Assembly: GCA_023438065.1 (NCBI GenBank)
Contig: JAEXRH010000012.1
Span: 930,001 to 994,000, forward strand
Direction of reading: 5' to 3'
DNA from: Spirochaetota bacterium
Lineage (GTDB): Bacteria > Spirochaetota > Spirochaetia > Treponematales > Treponemataceae
DNA: 64,000 nucleotides
Below the pieces are notes generated by a model, which saw only the letters and a list, made by a program, of their open reading frames with translations, was not told the DNA's origin and did no database searches. The number at the start of each line of letters is the position of its first letter. The stretch's first letter is position 1. Positions 27,077-34,702 of this stretch are shown here, one piece after another. Position numbers and translations under genes: made by a program.

Positions 27077-27116
27077 AAAAAAAAAGACGTACCTGCACTA
27101 TATGCGCAGATACGTC
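27077..27116 (-). terminator. Leader terminator upstream of glnA
   Basis: Minus strand: an 11-bp stem with one mismatch (GACGTATCTGC / GCAGGTACGTC, 9-nt loop) followed by nine U, then the glnA Shine-Dalgarno CTGGAGG. It lies between the promoter and the start codon and is the candidate target of the ANTAR protein. Confidence 0.88.
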
Positions 27117-27139
27117 GTCGATCTCGTGCTTTCGATAGT

Positions 27140-27168
27140 ATACTAACGAAAGGGTTCGCAAGAGTCAA
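27140..27168 (-). promoter_or_regulatory. Promoter of glnA-ANTAR
   Basis: Minus strand: TTGACT, 17-bp spacer, TAGTAT. The predicted start is near 27133. Confidence 0.8.
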
Positions 27169-27208
27169 GCATATTTATGCGTTAATACCGGGCATGGTTG
27201 TATAAATA

Positions 27209-27868
27209 TTAACTTCCCGCAAGAATGACGCCGGACATCGCCTCATCAAGCGACGGAATCGTCTTCCAAACCAACGCCGTCAACTCGGGAGTCGGCGGAA
27301 CGAGATCAGGAACGAACACGGTCAGCATCCCGGCGGAAAGGGCAGCCCTGAGTCCCGGAGGGGAATCCTCGAACACGACGCACCGCTCCGCGACCGGATC
27401 GCCGAGACGGGCTTTCGCGAGGAGGAATATATCGGGCGACGGCTTGCCTCGCTCTACCTCGCTTCCGAAGGCGAACGCCGAAAAAAAACGCGTGAACCCG
27501 GCCCGCTCGATCATCCACCGCGCTGACTTTTCGCTTGTCGAGGTCGCGAGCGCGACGGGTATCCCCGCTTCCGTAAAGTATTCGAGAAGCCGCCTTGCGC
27601 CGGCCTTTTCAGGGGGTCCAGACTCTTCCATGCGCGCGCGCATCCAGGAGGCCGCGAGGAGTGAAAACCGCTCGTACGGAAAATCCTCGCCGAGCGCATT
27701 CAGCACGTGCGCGCGGGTATCGCGGGAATTGCGGCCCACGCACGCGAGAAAAAGGGAATCGTCCATGACATAGCCGTTTTCCCGCGCGACGGTCTGCCAA
27801 GCGTCCCGGCAGAGCCGCTCGGTGTCGAACAGAAGGCCGTCCATATCGAAAATCGCCGCATGTATCAT
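27209..27868 (-). CDS. HAD-superfamily hydrolase (beta-phosphoglucomutase-like)
   Basis: 219 residues of the HAD subfamily I. Motif I is FDMDGLLFDTE (about residues 7-17) with both Asp; motif II is the Thr/Ser in LATSTSEKS; motif III Lys lies in RGKPSPDIF; motif IV is VFEDSPPGLRAA. The helical cap places it with beta-phosphoglucomutase, phosphatase YniC-type or phosphoglycolate phosphatase proteins; the substrate is not readable. It lies between the sigma factor gene and glnA on the same strand. Confidence 0.9.
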   Translation of the reverse strand: MIHAAIFDMDGLLFDTERLCRDAWQTVARENGYVMDDSLFLACVGRNSRDTRAHVLNALGEDFPYERFSLLAASWMRARMEESGPPEKAGARRLLEYFTEAGIPVALATSTSEKSARWMIERAGFTRFFSAFAFGSEVERGKPSPDIFLLAKARLGDPVAERCVVFEDSPPGLRAALSAGMLTVFVPDLVPPTPELTALVWKTIPSLDEAMSGVILAGS

Positions 27869-27955
27869 GCGGCGATTATATCGGGAAAAACCGTTCTTGA
27901 TCCACCGTCCGTTTACCGACGCGACGCGCGGCTCACGCGCTACGCACGACCGGCG

Positions 27956-28816
27956 TCAGGCCACGTACGCCTCGAGCCGATTCATCCGCTGCGGATTCTG
28001 GAGGCGCTTGATGGCCTTCTTCTCGATCTGGCGAATGCGCTCCTTCGTCAGGTTGAACTTTACCCCGATCTCCTTGAGGGACATCGCGCGGTAACCCGAC
28101 AGGCCGTACCGATAGCGGATCACCTCGGCTTCCTTCGGCGTGAGGGTATCGAGGATTGCGTCGATATCCTCGCGCAGATTGGCGGATACGACATAGTCCT
28201 CGGGCTGCTCGTACCGGCTATCCTCGATGAAATCGCCGATAGTCGACGAATCCCGCTCGACGTTGACCGGCGAGTCGAGGGACACCATATCGCGGGAGAT
28301 ATTCACGATATCGCGTACGTGATCCTCGGTCATGTTGAGGAGACCCGCGATCTCCCGAAGCTCGGCTTCCTCGGTCCGGTTACCGTGGACGACCTTGCGT
28401 GCCTTGTCTATCTGAACAAGCTCGTTCGCGCGGTTAAGCGGGAGGCGGATCATGCGGGATTTCTCGCATATCGCCTTGAGAATGGCCTGCCGGATCCACC
28501 AGACCGCGTAGGAGATGAAATGATAGCCCTTGGTCGCGTCGAAACGCTCGACGGCGTTCATGAGCCCGATATTCCCCTCGCTTATGAGATCCATGAGCGG
28601 CAAACCCTGGTTCTGGTATTTCTTCGCGACGTTTACCACGAACCTGAGATTCGCGCGCACGAGGCGATCCTGTGCGGTCTTGTCGCCTGCGGCGGCGGCG
28701 ATTGCGAGAGTATATTCTTCTTCCCTGCCCAGAAGCGGGATTGCGTTGATTTCCTTCAGGTATGTGGAAAGAATGTTGCCTTCGAACGATACTCTTTGTA
28801 CTGTAGTATTAACCAT
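27956..28816 (-). CDS. Short RpoD/SigA-like sigma-70 family factor (286 aa)
   Basis: 286 residues with sigma regions 1.2, 2, 3 and 4 but no 1.1 domain or non-conserved insertion. Region 2: ANLRFVVNVAKKYQNQGLPLMDLISEGNIGLMNAVERFD and YAVWWIRQAILKAI; region 4: LTPKEAEVIRYRYGL and LKEIGVKFNLTKERIRQIEKKAIKRL. The layout resembles the short primary-type sigma factors of Bacteroidetes and RpoS-like group-2 factors; spirochaetes usually also have a longer RpoD, so this is probably an alternative factor. The ATG at 28816 has the Shine-Dalgarno GTGGAGG. A sigma-54-type promoter lies about 35 nt upstream. Confidence 0.93.
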   Translation of the reverse strand: MVNTTVQRVSFEGNILSTYLKEINAIPLLGREEEYTLAIAAAAGDKTAQDRLVRANLRFVVNVAKKYQNQGLPLMDLISEGNIGLMNAVERFDATKGYHFISYAVWWIRQAILKAICEKSRMIRLPLNRANELVQIDKARKVVHGNRTEEAELREIAGLLNMTEDHVRDIVNISRDMVSLDSPVNVERDSSTIGDFIEDSRYEQPEDYVVSANLREDIDAILDTLTPKEAEVIRYRYGLSGYRAMSLKEIGVKFNLTKERIRQIEKKAIKRLQNPQRMNRLEAYVA

Positions 28817-28849
28817 AATGATCCTCCACAAAAATTTGATAGTTATTAC

Positions 28850-28867
28850 AAGCAATATCCATGCCAA
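28850..28867 (-). promoter_or_regulatory. Candidate sigma-54 (-24/-12) promoter of the sigma factor gene
   Basis: Minus strand: TTGGCATG-N4-TTGCTT, with GG and GC exactly 10 bases apart, against the consensus TTGGCACG-N4-TTGCW; a single mismatch (T for C). The predicted start near 28841 leaves a leader of about 25 nt with the Shine-Dalgarno well placed. No convincing sigma-70 promoter is visible in the same stretch. The 305-bp gap to groES otherwise holds only AT-rich DNA and the groES promoter. Confidence 0.7.
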
Positions 28868-29070
28868 CTTTTACGTATTCTTTTTAAGTTCAACACTTTC
28901 TCATAATTCCTTATCTTGTATAGATTTAATACGCATTTGCTTATCACCCTTTGAATCATTGCGCCGTATATCGGGTTACCAGCCATTTACCTGTGAGTAA
29001 TTTTGACACAAAACGTACAACAACCGTCATTCCTGGGGCATTATGGGCCAAAACAACCATCTGTTTCTTC

Positions 29071-29100
29071 TTGACCCGTGGATTCGTTTATACGTATATT
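29071..29100 (+). promoter_or_regulatory. Promoter of groES
   Basis: TTGACC, 18-bp spacer, TATATT, ending 21 nt before the ATG, with Shine-Dalgarno GGAGG between. No CIRCE element is present. Confidence 0.75.
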
Positions 29101-29121
29101 AGTGGCTGCAGGAGGATATTC

Positions 29122-29388
29122 ATGAAACTCAAGCCATTGGCAGATCGCGTACTCGTAAAAACCGACAAACTTGAAGCTAAAACCGCCAGCGGAATCATTA
29201 TTCCCGATACCGCCCAGGAAAAAACGCAGACCGCGGTTGTCATTGCGACCGGAGACGACAAGGAAAAGATCAAGGTCTCCGCAGGACAGAAGGTTATGTA
29301 TGAAAAATACGCGGGTATTGCCGTCAAGATCGACGGTGAAGACCATCTGGTTCTGAAAGCGGCCGATATCATCGCCGTAATCGAGTAA
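29122..29388 (+). CDS. groES: Co-chaperonin GroES
   Basis: 88 residues, a complete Cpn10: KLKPLADRVLVKTDKLEAKTASGIIIPDTAQEKTQTAVVIATG at the N-terminus, including the mobile loop, and VMYEKYAGIAVKIDGEDHLVLKAADIIAVIE at the end. It caps GroEL in protein folding. No groEL follows: a terminator comes 21 nt after the stop. A separate groES is as I recall from other treponemes. Confidence 0.97.
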   Translation: MKLKPLADRVLVKTDKLEAKTASGIIIPDTAQEKTQTAVVIATGDDKEKIKVSAGQKVMYEKYAGIAVKIDGEDHLVLKAADIIAVIE

Positions 29389-29408
29389 CCGACCTCTCGG
29401 AAACCATT

Positions 29409-29442
29409 AAGCCCGTCCGGCCTGGCCGTTGACGGGCTTTTT
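29409..29442 (+). terminator. Terminator of groES
   Basis: Stem AAGCCCGTC / GACGGGCTT with an inner CGGCC/GGCCG pairing, then TTTT. Confidence 0.85.
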
Positions 29443-29475
29443 CATTGTATGGGCGCGCATCAAGCACGTTTTCCG

Positions 29476-31182
29476 TTATTCTCCGGCTTCCAGGGCGCGA
29501 AGGCGGGCTCGGGCTTCATAATTCGACGGATCCAGGTCACAGGCATACGCAAAAACCTTTCTCGCCCGCTCGAGGTCGTGGAGCGCGACCAGATACTCGC
29601 CCGATTCACCGATAAGCCTGCTTTTTACCCGGTCGTTCGGAGCCAATCCGGCGGCAACGCCAACCGATTCCTCCGCACGCGCATAGTCTCCCGCTTTCGC
29701 GGCAATGCGCGCGATATTGCCCAAGGCCGCCCAGGAATCGGTTTCGCTCGCGGCGATCTTCGAAAACTCGGATTCGGCCGTCGTCAGGTCTTGCCGGGCC
29801 GCGGCCTCAAGGCCAAGATAAAAGGGATCAGGCCCGTTCGGACTCGCGCGATTGATGGAGAACGCGGTCCCGAAATCGCCTTCCACCGCGAAAAACCAGG
29901 TGGCGTACCGATAGAGCACGGGATTATCCCGGTACGCTTCGATGAGATTCCACATCAACGACGAGGAACGAACGGCGTTTCCGTCGCGTGACAGGCCGAA
30001 TCGGAGTTCTTCGAGTCTGAGCCGAACGTCCCCGCCTTTTTCTATGGCCGCGAGCGCCCTCGCGAGGGTTGTCGTCGCGTCTTCCTCGGTAAACCTGCCG
30101 TCATGGAGGGAGGCTTCCATGCCCAAACTGAGAAAGCCCGCCGACCGAAGCGTCTTTTTTACCGGATCGTCGGGGTCGTCAGCATCGTCCCGGTTGTTCG
30201 GGTTCGAGGGCTCGTTCCCCGCGTATCCGACTGAGCGCACGATTCGCGCGACGGCGGGATACCAGGCCGGAAACAACTCGGTACAGCGGATGAGCGAGGC
30301 CCGCGTGGTCTCGCTCTCCAACGCCGTCAGAGCGATATCGTAATAGGGGATTGGCGAGACATCGGGCATACGGGAGATCATCTCAAGCCATGCGGAACGC
30401 GCGCGTTCCTTGTCGCCACCAAGCCACGCGGCATCGGCAAGCAGCGAAAAACGCTCAAAATCGAGGAGCGGATCGGAGGGATCGGGGAAAAAGGCCATCA
30501 CCCGATCAAAGTCGCCCGCGTCATAGGAAAGAAGCGCCCAAAAGACCGACTCAATCGGGGCGGGCTCACCCGTTTGAGACGAGTTATCCGTCGTCGAAAC
30601 CGCGTCGGTAAGCGCAAGCGCCTCGGAAAACCGCCCCGAGGCCGCGAGAAGGACCGCGGCATTTCGCCTGAAATCGGGATTCCCCGTCACGCGATAGCCG
30701 TCGATATACGCTTCGGGTGCGGGATACGCGGCTCCGGCCGAAAGAGCCTTTGATATCTCGGCATAGGATATGAGAGCGGGATAGGTTGACCTTTCGAGCC
30801 GGGCGGAAAGTTCAAGAGCCTCGTCGACGGAACCGAGCTCAAGGAGGGTATCCATCCTGCACGCGATGATCCCGTCGCTTGAGGGAAGGGCCTTCATAGC
30901 CATATCGAGGGTCCTCGCCGCCGCGCGGAAATCTCGCAATCCCCGTTCCCGCTTCGCGATAGATAACCAGTTACTTGCGCTCTTCGCGTCTTTCCGAAGG
31001 CTCGCCAGGGCTTTGCGGGCCTTGACGTCCCTGCCGGAGACGAGGAATGAATCGATTTTTTTCAGCCGTGACGAGAACGAGGCATCGTCGGCTCCGCGAG
31101 AGCAGCCGCTGAACGTTATAGCGAGAAACACGAATGCCATAACGAGAGGGAGCGTACTCCCCCCGCGGCTGAGCCCGTTCAC
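29476..31182 (-). CDS. TPR-like lipoprotein
   Basis: 568 residues. A signal peptide ends at the lipobox FSGC (about residues 24-27), so this is an exported lipoprotein. The rest is helical with repeated tetratricopeptide-type units (for example RGLRDFRAAARTLDMAMKALP, GSVDEALELSARLE, GRFSEALALTDAVS, GDYARAEESVGVAAGLAP, DLERARKVFAYACDLDPSNYEARARL), suggesting a protein-protein scaffold in the periplasm or envelope. The start overlaps the nusB stop by 4 nt (ATGA). The specific role is unknown. Confidence 0.85.
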   Translation of the reverse strand: MNGLSRGGSTLPLVMAFVFLAITFSGCSRGADDASFSSRLKKIDSFLVSGRDVKARKALASLRKDAKSASNWLSIAKRERGLRDFRAAARTLDMAMKALPSSDGIIACRMDTLLELGSVDEALELSARLERSTYPALISYAEISKALSAGAAYPAPEAYIDGYRVTGNPDFRRNAAVLLAASGRFSEALALTDAVSTTDNSSQTGEPAPIESVFWALLSYDAGDFDRVMAFFPDPSDPLLDFERFSLLADAAWLGGDKERARSAWLEMISRMPDVSPIPYYDIALTALESETTRASLIRCTELFPAWYPAVARIVRSVGYAGNEPSNPNNRDDADDPDDPVKKTLRSAGFLSLGMEASLHDGRFTEEDATTTLARALAAIEKGGDVRLRLEELRFGLSRDGNAVRSSSLMWNLIEAYRDNPVLYRYATWFFAVEGDFGTAFSINRASPNGPDPFYLGLEAAARQDLTTAESEFSKIAASETDSWAALGNIARIAAKAGDYARAEESVGVAAGLAPNDRVKSRLIGESGEYLVALHDLERARKVFAYACDLDPSNYEARARLRALEAGE

Positions 31183-31613
31183 TGCACGGAACTTCCCTTA
31201 AGCTTCTTTCGGATACCGTCCAGTACCGCGTTGACGAATTTATACGATTCGTCCGAACCGAATTCCTTGCAGATATCGATCGCCTCATCGATGACGATTG
31301 ACGGATGCATATCCTGCTGATAGATAAGGGAATATACGCTCATGCGCAGGATCGCGAGATCGACCTTGTTGAGTCGGTCAAAATCCCAATTCGTGATGTT
31401 TTCCTTGATAACGCGGTCAATTTCGGCGATATGCTCGATCGCTCCGGCGATAATGAGGCGCGGGAAGGTTATGCCCTCGTCGCCGAGCTTTTCCCGCTTT
31501 TCTTCCTCGACCCAGCCGAAATCGAGGAGATCGGCCAGCGGTATTTTTGAGGCGTCCCAGGCGTACAGGGCCTGGAACGCGAGTATTCGTCCTTTCCTTC
31601 TTCCTGCCATCAA
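31179..31613 (-). CDS. nusB: Transcription antitermination factor NusB
   Basis: 144 residues, all helical, with the family N-terminus RRKGRILAFQALYAWD and the C-terminal NKVDLAILRMSVYSLIYQQDMHPSIVIDEAIDICKEFGSDESYKFVNAVLDGI. NusB binds boxA with NusE in rRNA antitermination. It lies 1 nt after the SurA-like gene and overlaps the next lipoprotein gene, so the three form an operon. Confidence 0.95.
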   Translation of the reverse strand: MMAGRRKGRILAFQALYAWDASKIPLADLLDFGWVEEEKREKLGDEGITFPRLIIAGAIEHIAEIDRVIKENITNWDFDRLNKVDLAILRMSVYSLIYQQDMHPSIVIDEAIDICKEFGSDESYKFVNAVLDGIRKKLKGSSVQ

Positions 31614-31614
31614 A

Positions 31615-32706
31615 TTACCACGTCAGGACTTTGTCGAGCTCGGCGCCGGACTTCAGGATCTGGAAATTCTCGCTCTTGCGAAGCTCGTCGATAATCTGCT
31701 GAAGGGCGGCGGTCACGGCGTTGTTCTGGGCCTGCACGATCATGTTGTTCTTGATGTACTCATAAACCGTGACGGTCGTGCCGGGCTTGATTACGTCGCT
31801 TAACTCAAGAATTTTCGAGGGATACTTCTCGAGAACGATGAAACACTGATAATCGGCCGTGGTTTCGGACACGTCGGAAACTTCGTTAATGCCCATGCTG
31901 AAGATCTTGAGAAGCGCGTCCATAGTGATGCCAAGCTGCCTGGAAGCCGTCTCGTTCTTGTTTACGTAAAGATCGCCGGCCTGGAAACCGGAACTCGCGG
32001 CCTGCGCCCGAATCTTGAGCTCGCCGGTCGAGGCGGGCTTCTCGCGGAGCTGCTTCTGGTATTCCTGCGCCTTTATTTTCGCTGCCGCGGCCGAGTCGGC
32101 GGTGTCTCCTTTCGGGACGACCACGAGGAAAAGTTTGACCATGTCGGTCTGAAAGAAATTCTTCTTCTGAATTTCGTAAAACGACCGGATATCCACGTCG
32201 GAGGGAGGAGCGAGACTCTGGAGCTCGGCCTGCTTTTTCATCATGACATAGCGCTGGGCCATGATTTGGCTCTTCAGGAAACTCTTGTACTCGGCGACGG
32301 TCATCCCGTTTTGCTGTTTCATGAAATCGTCAAGAGCCATGCCGGTCTGCTGCTTGATCATCGAGGCGAACTCCGCCTCGGTGACGTTCTTCCCCACTTG
32401 CTGGGAAATCATCTGGTTGAAATTCTGGTTGACCTCGGAATCGGCGACCTTGAGACCGTCTTTCTCCGCGGCCTGCACGACCAACCGCTCGTTGATGAGC
32501 ATGTCCAGGACCTTCTTTTTCTCGTCGAGGGTCATCATGCGATCGCGCTCCATCTGATATGCCTCAACGCGCGACTTGAGCTGCTTGAGCGTAATCGGCT
32601 CGGTTTTATTGAGCTTGACGTTGGCGATCGCCTGTAGATCGGTCTGAGCCGAAATGGCGCTGGCCATTACCAGGATTAAAGCAACGCTGACCACTGAACG
32701 CTTCAT
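31615..32706 (-). CDS. SurA-like periplasmic chaperone / peptidyl-prolyl isomerase
   Basis: 363 residues with a cleavable signal peptide (MKRSVVSVALILVMASAISAQ). Residues 30-170 match the SurA N-terminal chaperone domain (LDMLINERLVVQAAEKDGLKVADSEVNQNFNQM). A central segment (about 195-300) is in the place of a parvulin domain, but the usual parvulin motifs are weak, so isomerase activity is uncertain. The C-terminal helix (NAVTAALQQIIDELRKSENFQIL) is SurA-like. It probably escorts outer-membrane proteins across the periplasm. It is the first gene of the nusB operon. Confidence 0.82.
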   Translation of the reverse strand: MKRSVVSVALILVMASAISAQTDLQAIANVKLNKTEPITLKQLKSRVEAYQMERDRMMTLDEKKKVLDMLINERLVVQAAEKDGLKVADSEVNQNFNQMISQQVGKNVTEAEFASMIKQQTGMALDDFMKQQNGMTVAEYKSFLKSQIMAQRYVMMKKQAELQSLAPPSDVDIRSFYEIQKKNFFQTDMVKLFLVVVPKGDTADSAAAAKIKAQEYQKQLREKPASTGELKIRAQAASSGFQAGDLYVNKNETASRQLGITMDALLKIFSMGINEVSDVSETTADYQCFIVLEKYPSKILELSDVIKPGTTVTVYEYIKNNMIVQAQNNAVTAALQQIIDELRKSENFQILKSGAELDKVLTW

Positions 32707-32781
32707 GTATTACCTTCTTTGTCTCTCGCGAGGTTGTGTATACTCTAGAACAAGTATTTCCGGTCTAAAGTTACGAGATCG

Positions 32782-34572
32782 TCATTTCTCGAGAACGGCC
32801 CTGATCCGGCGAACGCCCGCGGACGAGGACTGTTCCTTCTGAATCTTGAATGTTCCCATGCCGCCGGTCCTGTCAACGTGCGGGCCACCGCAAACTTCCT
32901 TCGAGAAATTACCGATGGTATAAACCTTCACGAGGCTTTCGTATTTCTCGCCGAACAGCGCCATGGCGCCTGAGCGTTTCGCGTCATCCAGGGACATCAT
33001 CTCCATGGTGACAGGAAGGTCCGCCTTTATCTGCTCGTTGACGATCCGCTCGACGGCCGCGATTTCCTCGGCGGTCATCGGGGCAGGATGGGTAAAATCG
33101 AAGCGCATTCGCTCCGCGGTGAGATTCGAACCCTTCTGCGCGACGTGATCCCCAAGGACCATCCGAAGCGCCTTCTGAAGGAGGTGCGTCGCGGTATGGT
33201 ACGCGGTCGTCTGCTCGGAGTGATCCGCGAGTCCGCCCTTGAACACCTGCTCGCTTCCCGCGCGGGAGAGCTCCTGGTGCTTCTTGAACGCCTCGTCGAA
33301 TTCCTCACGGTTGACGGTAAGCCCGCCTTCCGCGGCAAGTTCCTCGGTAAGCTCTATCGGGAAACCATAGGTATCGTACAGCTTGAACGCGAGCCGACCC
33401 GACATGACCTTCTGCGGGTTTTTCTGGAGGTTCGGAAGCAGTTTATCGAATTCGGCCTCGCCTTTCTGGAGGGTAACGAGGAACTTTTCCTCTTCGGCCT
33501 TGAGTTCGGCCAGAACGAAATCGGCTTTCTCGCCAATTTCGGGATACGGGCCCTTGTACATATCGATGGCGACCTGGGCGACGTTTCCGAGGAATACGCC
33601 GTCGATCCCGAGCTTTCGTCCATGACGAACCGCTCGCCTGATCAAACGGCGCAATACGTACCCGGCGCCGACGTTCGACGGAGATACGCCCTTCGCGTCC
33701 CCGAGGATGAATGTCGCCGCGCGGGCATGATCGCAAATTATCCTGATCGAAACGTCGTCAGCCTCGTTGCCACCATAGCTCTTGCCGGAAACGGTTTCGA
33801 CAGCCTTGATGAACGGGATGAAGATCTCGGTCTCGTATACGGATTTCTTCCCGGAAAGCATCGCGACGGTTCGCTCGATGCCCATTCCGGTATCGACGCA
33901 TTTCCGTTCCAGCTTCACGTACGATCCGTCTTTCTGCTTGCTGTATTGCATGAACACGTCGTTCCAGATCTCGATGTACTTACCGCATCGGCATCCCGGG
34001 CGGCATTCAGGGCCGCATAACGGCTTGCCGGTATCGATGAACATCTCGGTATCCGGTCCGCACGGTCCGGTTTCGCCGGCGGGACCCCACCAGTTATCCT
34101 CGCGGGGAAGATAATGGATGCGCTCCTTCGGAATCCCGAGCGCGTTCCAGATGGACGCGGACTCCTCGTCGCGGGGAACGCCCTCTTCTCCGGCGAATAC
34201 GGTAACCGACAGCTTTTCCACGGGTATATTGAGATACTCAGGACTCGTCAAGAACTCGAAACTGTAGGTTATCGCCTCTTTCTTGAAATAATCACCGAGC
34301 GACCAGTTTCCGAGCATCTCGAAACAGGTAAGATGACTCGCGTCGCCGACTGAATCAATATCACCGGTTCGTATGCATTTTTGATAATCAGTAAGACGCT
34401 TTCCGGCGGGATGGGGCTCACCCATTAAATAAGGAACAAGCGGGTGCATACCCGCGGTCGTAAACAATACAGTGGGATCATTGTCAGGAATCAGGGATTT
34501 TCCGGAAATCTCGGCATGGCCCTTGCTTTTAAAGAATTCAATGTATTTCGAACGAAGTTCATTTGCAGTCAT
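32782..34572 (-). CDS. alaS: Alanyl-tRNA synthetase, short form lacking the C-Ala domain
   Basis: 596 residues, against about 875 in most bacteria. Present are the class-II catalytic domain (TANELRSKYIEFFKSKGH; TVLFTTAGMHPLVPYL; WWGPAGETGPCGPDTE), the tRNA-recognition region (NVGAGYVLRRLIRRAVRHG) and the editing domain with HTATHLL and CGGPHVDR zinc ligands. The C-terminal oligomerisation (C-Ala) domain is missing; the protein ends directly after the editing domain at RRIRAVLEK. Short AlaRS is known in spirochaetes, so this is not a local truncation. The ATG at 34572 (or 34578) lies just after the -10, giving a near-leaderless mRNA. Confidence 0.96.
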   Translation of the reverse strand: MTANELRSKYIEFFKSKGHAEISGKSLIPDNDPTVLFTTAGMHPLVPYLMGEPHPAGKRLTDYQKCIRTGDIDSVGDASHLTCFEMLGNWSLGDYFKKEAITYSFEFLTSPEYLNIPVEKLSVTVFAGEEGVPRDEESASIWNALGIPKERIHYLPREDNWWGPAGETGPCGPDTEMFIDTGKPLCGPECRPGCRCGKYIEIWNDVFMQYSKQKDGSYVKLERKCVDTGMGIERTVAMLSGKKSVYETEIFIPFIKAVETVSGKSYGGNEADDVSIRIICDHARAATFILGDAKGVSPSNVGAGYVLRRLIRRAVRHGRKLGIDGVFLGNVAQVAIDMYKGPYPEIGEKADFVLAELKAEEEKFLVTLQKGEAEFDKLLPNLQKNPQKVMSGRLAFKLYDTYGFPIELTEELAAEGGLTVNREEFDEAFKKHQELSRAGSEQVFKGGLADHSEQTTAYHTATHLLQKALRMVLGDHVAQKGSNLTAERMRFDFTHPAPMTAEEIAAVERIVNEQIKADLPVTMEMMSLDDAKRSGAMALFGEKYESLVKVYTIGNFSKEVCGGPHVDRTGGMGTFKIQKEQSSSAGVRRIRAVLEK

Positions 34573-34581
34573 AATCATTGT

Positions 34582-34610
34582 ATAGTAGATAATGAAGGTA
34601 TTTTTGTCAA
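34582..34610 (-). promoter_or_regulatory. Promoter of alaS
   Basis: Minus strand: TTGACA, 17-bp spacer, TACTAT. The predicted start is about 3 nt before the ATG at 34572; no Shine-Dalgarno is seen. Confidence 0.75.
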
Positions 34611-34656
34611 CGAGATTGCGCGCTTCGAGAGATGCGCAATTCACCGATACACGTAA

Positions 34657-34688
34657 AAAAAACCGGACCCTCTCGAGCCCGGTTTTTT
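34657..34688 (-). terminator. Terminator of the ppdK-like gene
   Basis: Minus-strand stem AAAACCGG / CCGGTTTT with a GC-rich apical part, followed by eight U in total. It lies 15 nt after the stop codon. Confidence 0.8.
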
Positions 34689-34702
34689 CAAGAAATTAAT
34701 GC

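Noticed and set aside
27124..27135. ANTAR-type hairpin with an AAAGCA loop (A1, G4) upstream of the glnA terminator
   Set aside because: The loop fits, but the stem is 3 bp and its 5' arm lies at or before the predicted transcript start; no second hexaloop was found.
28985..29121. CIRCE (HrcA) operator before groES
   Set aside because: No TTAGCACTC-N9-GAGTGCTAA inverted repeat is present.
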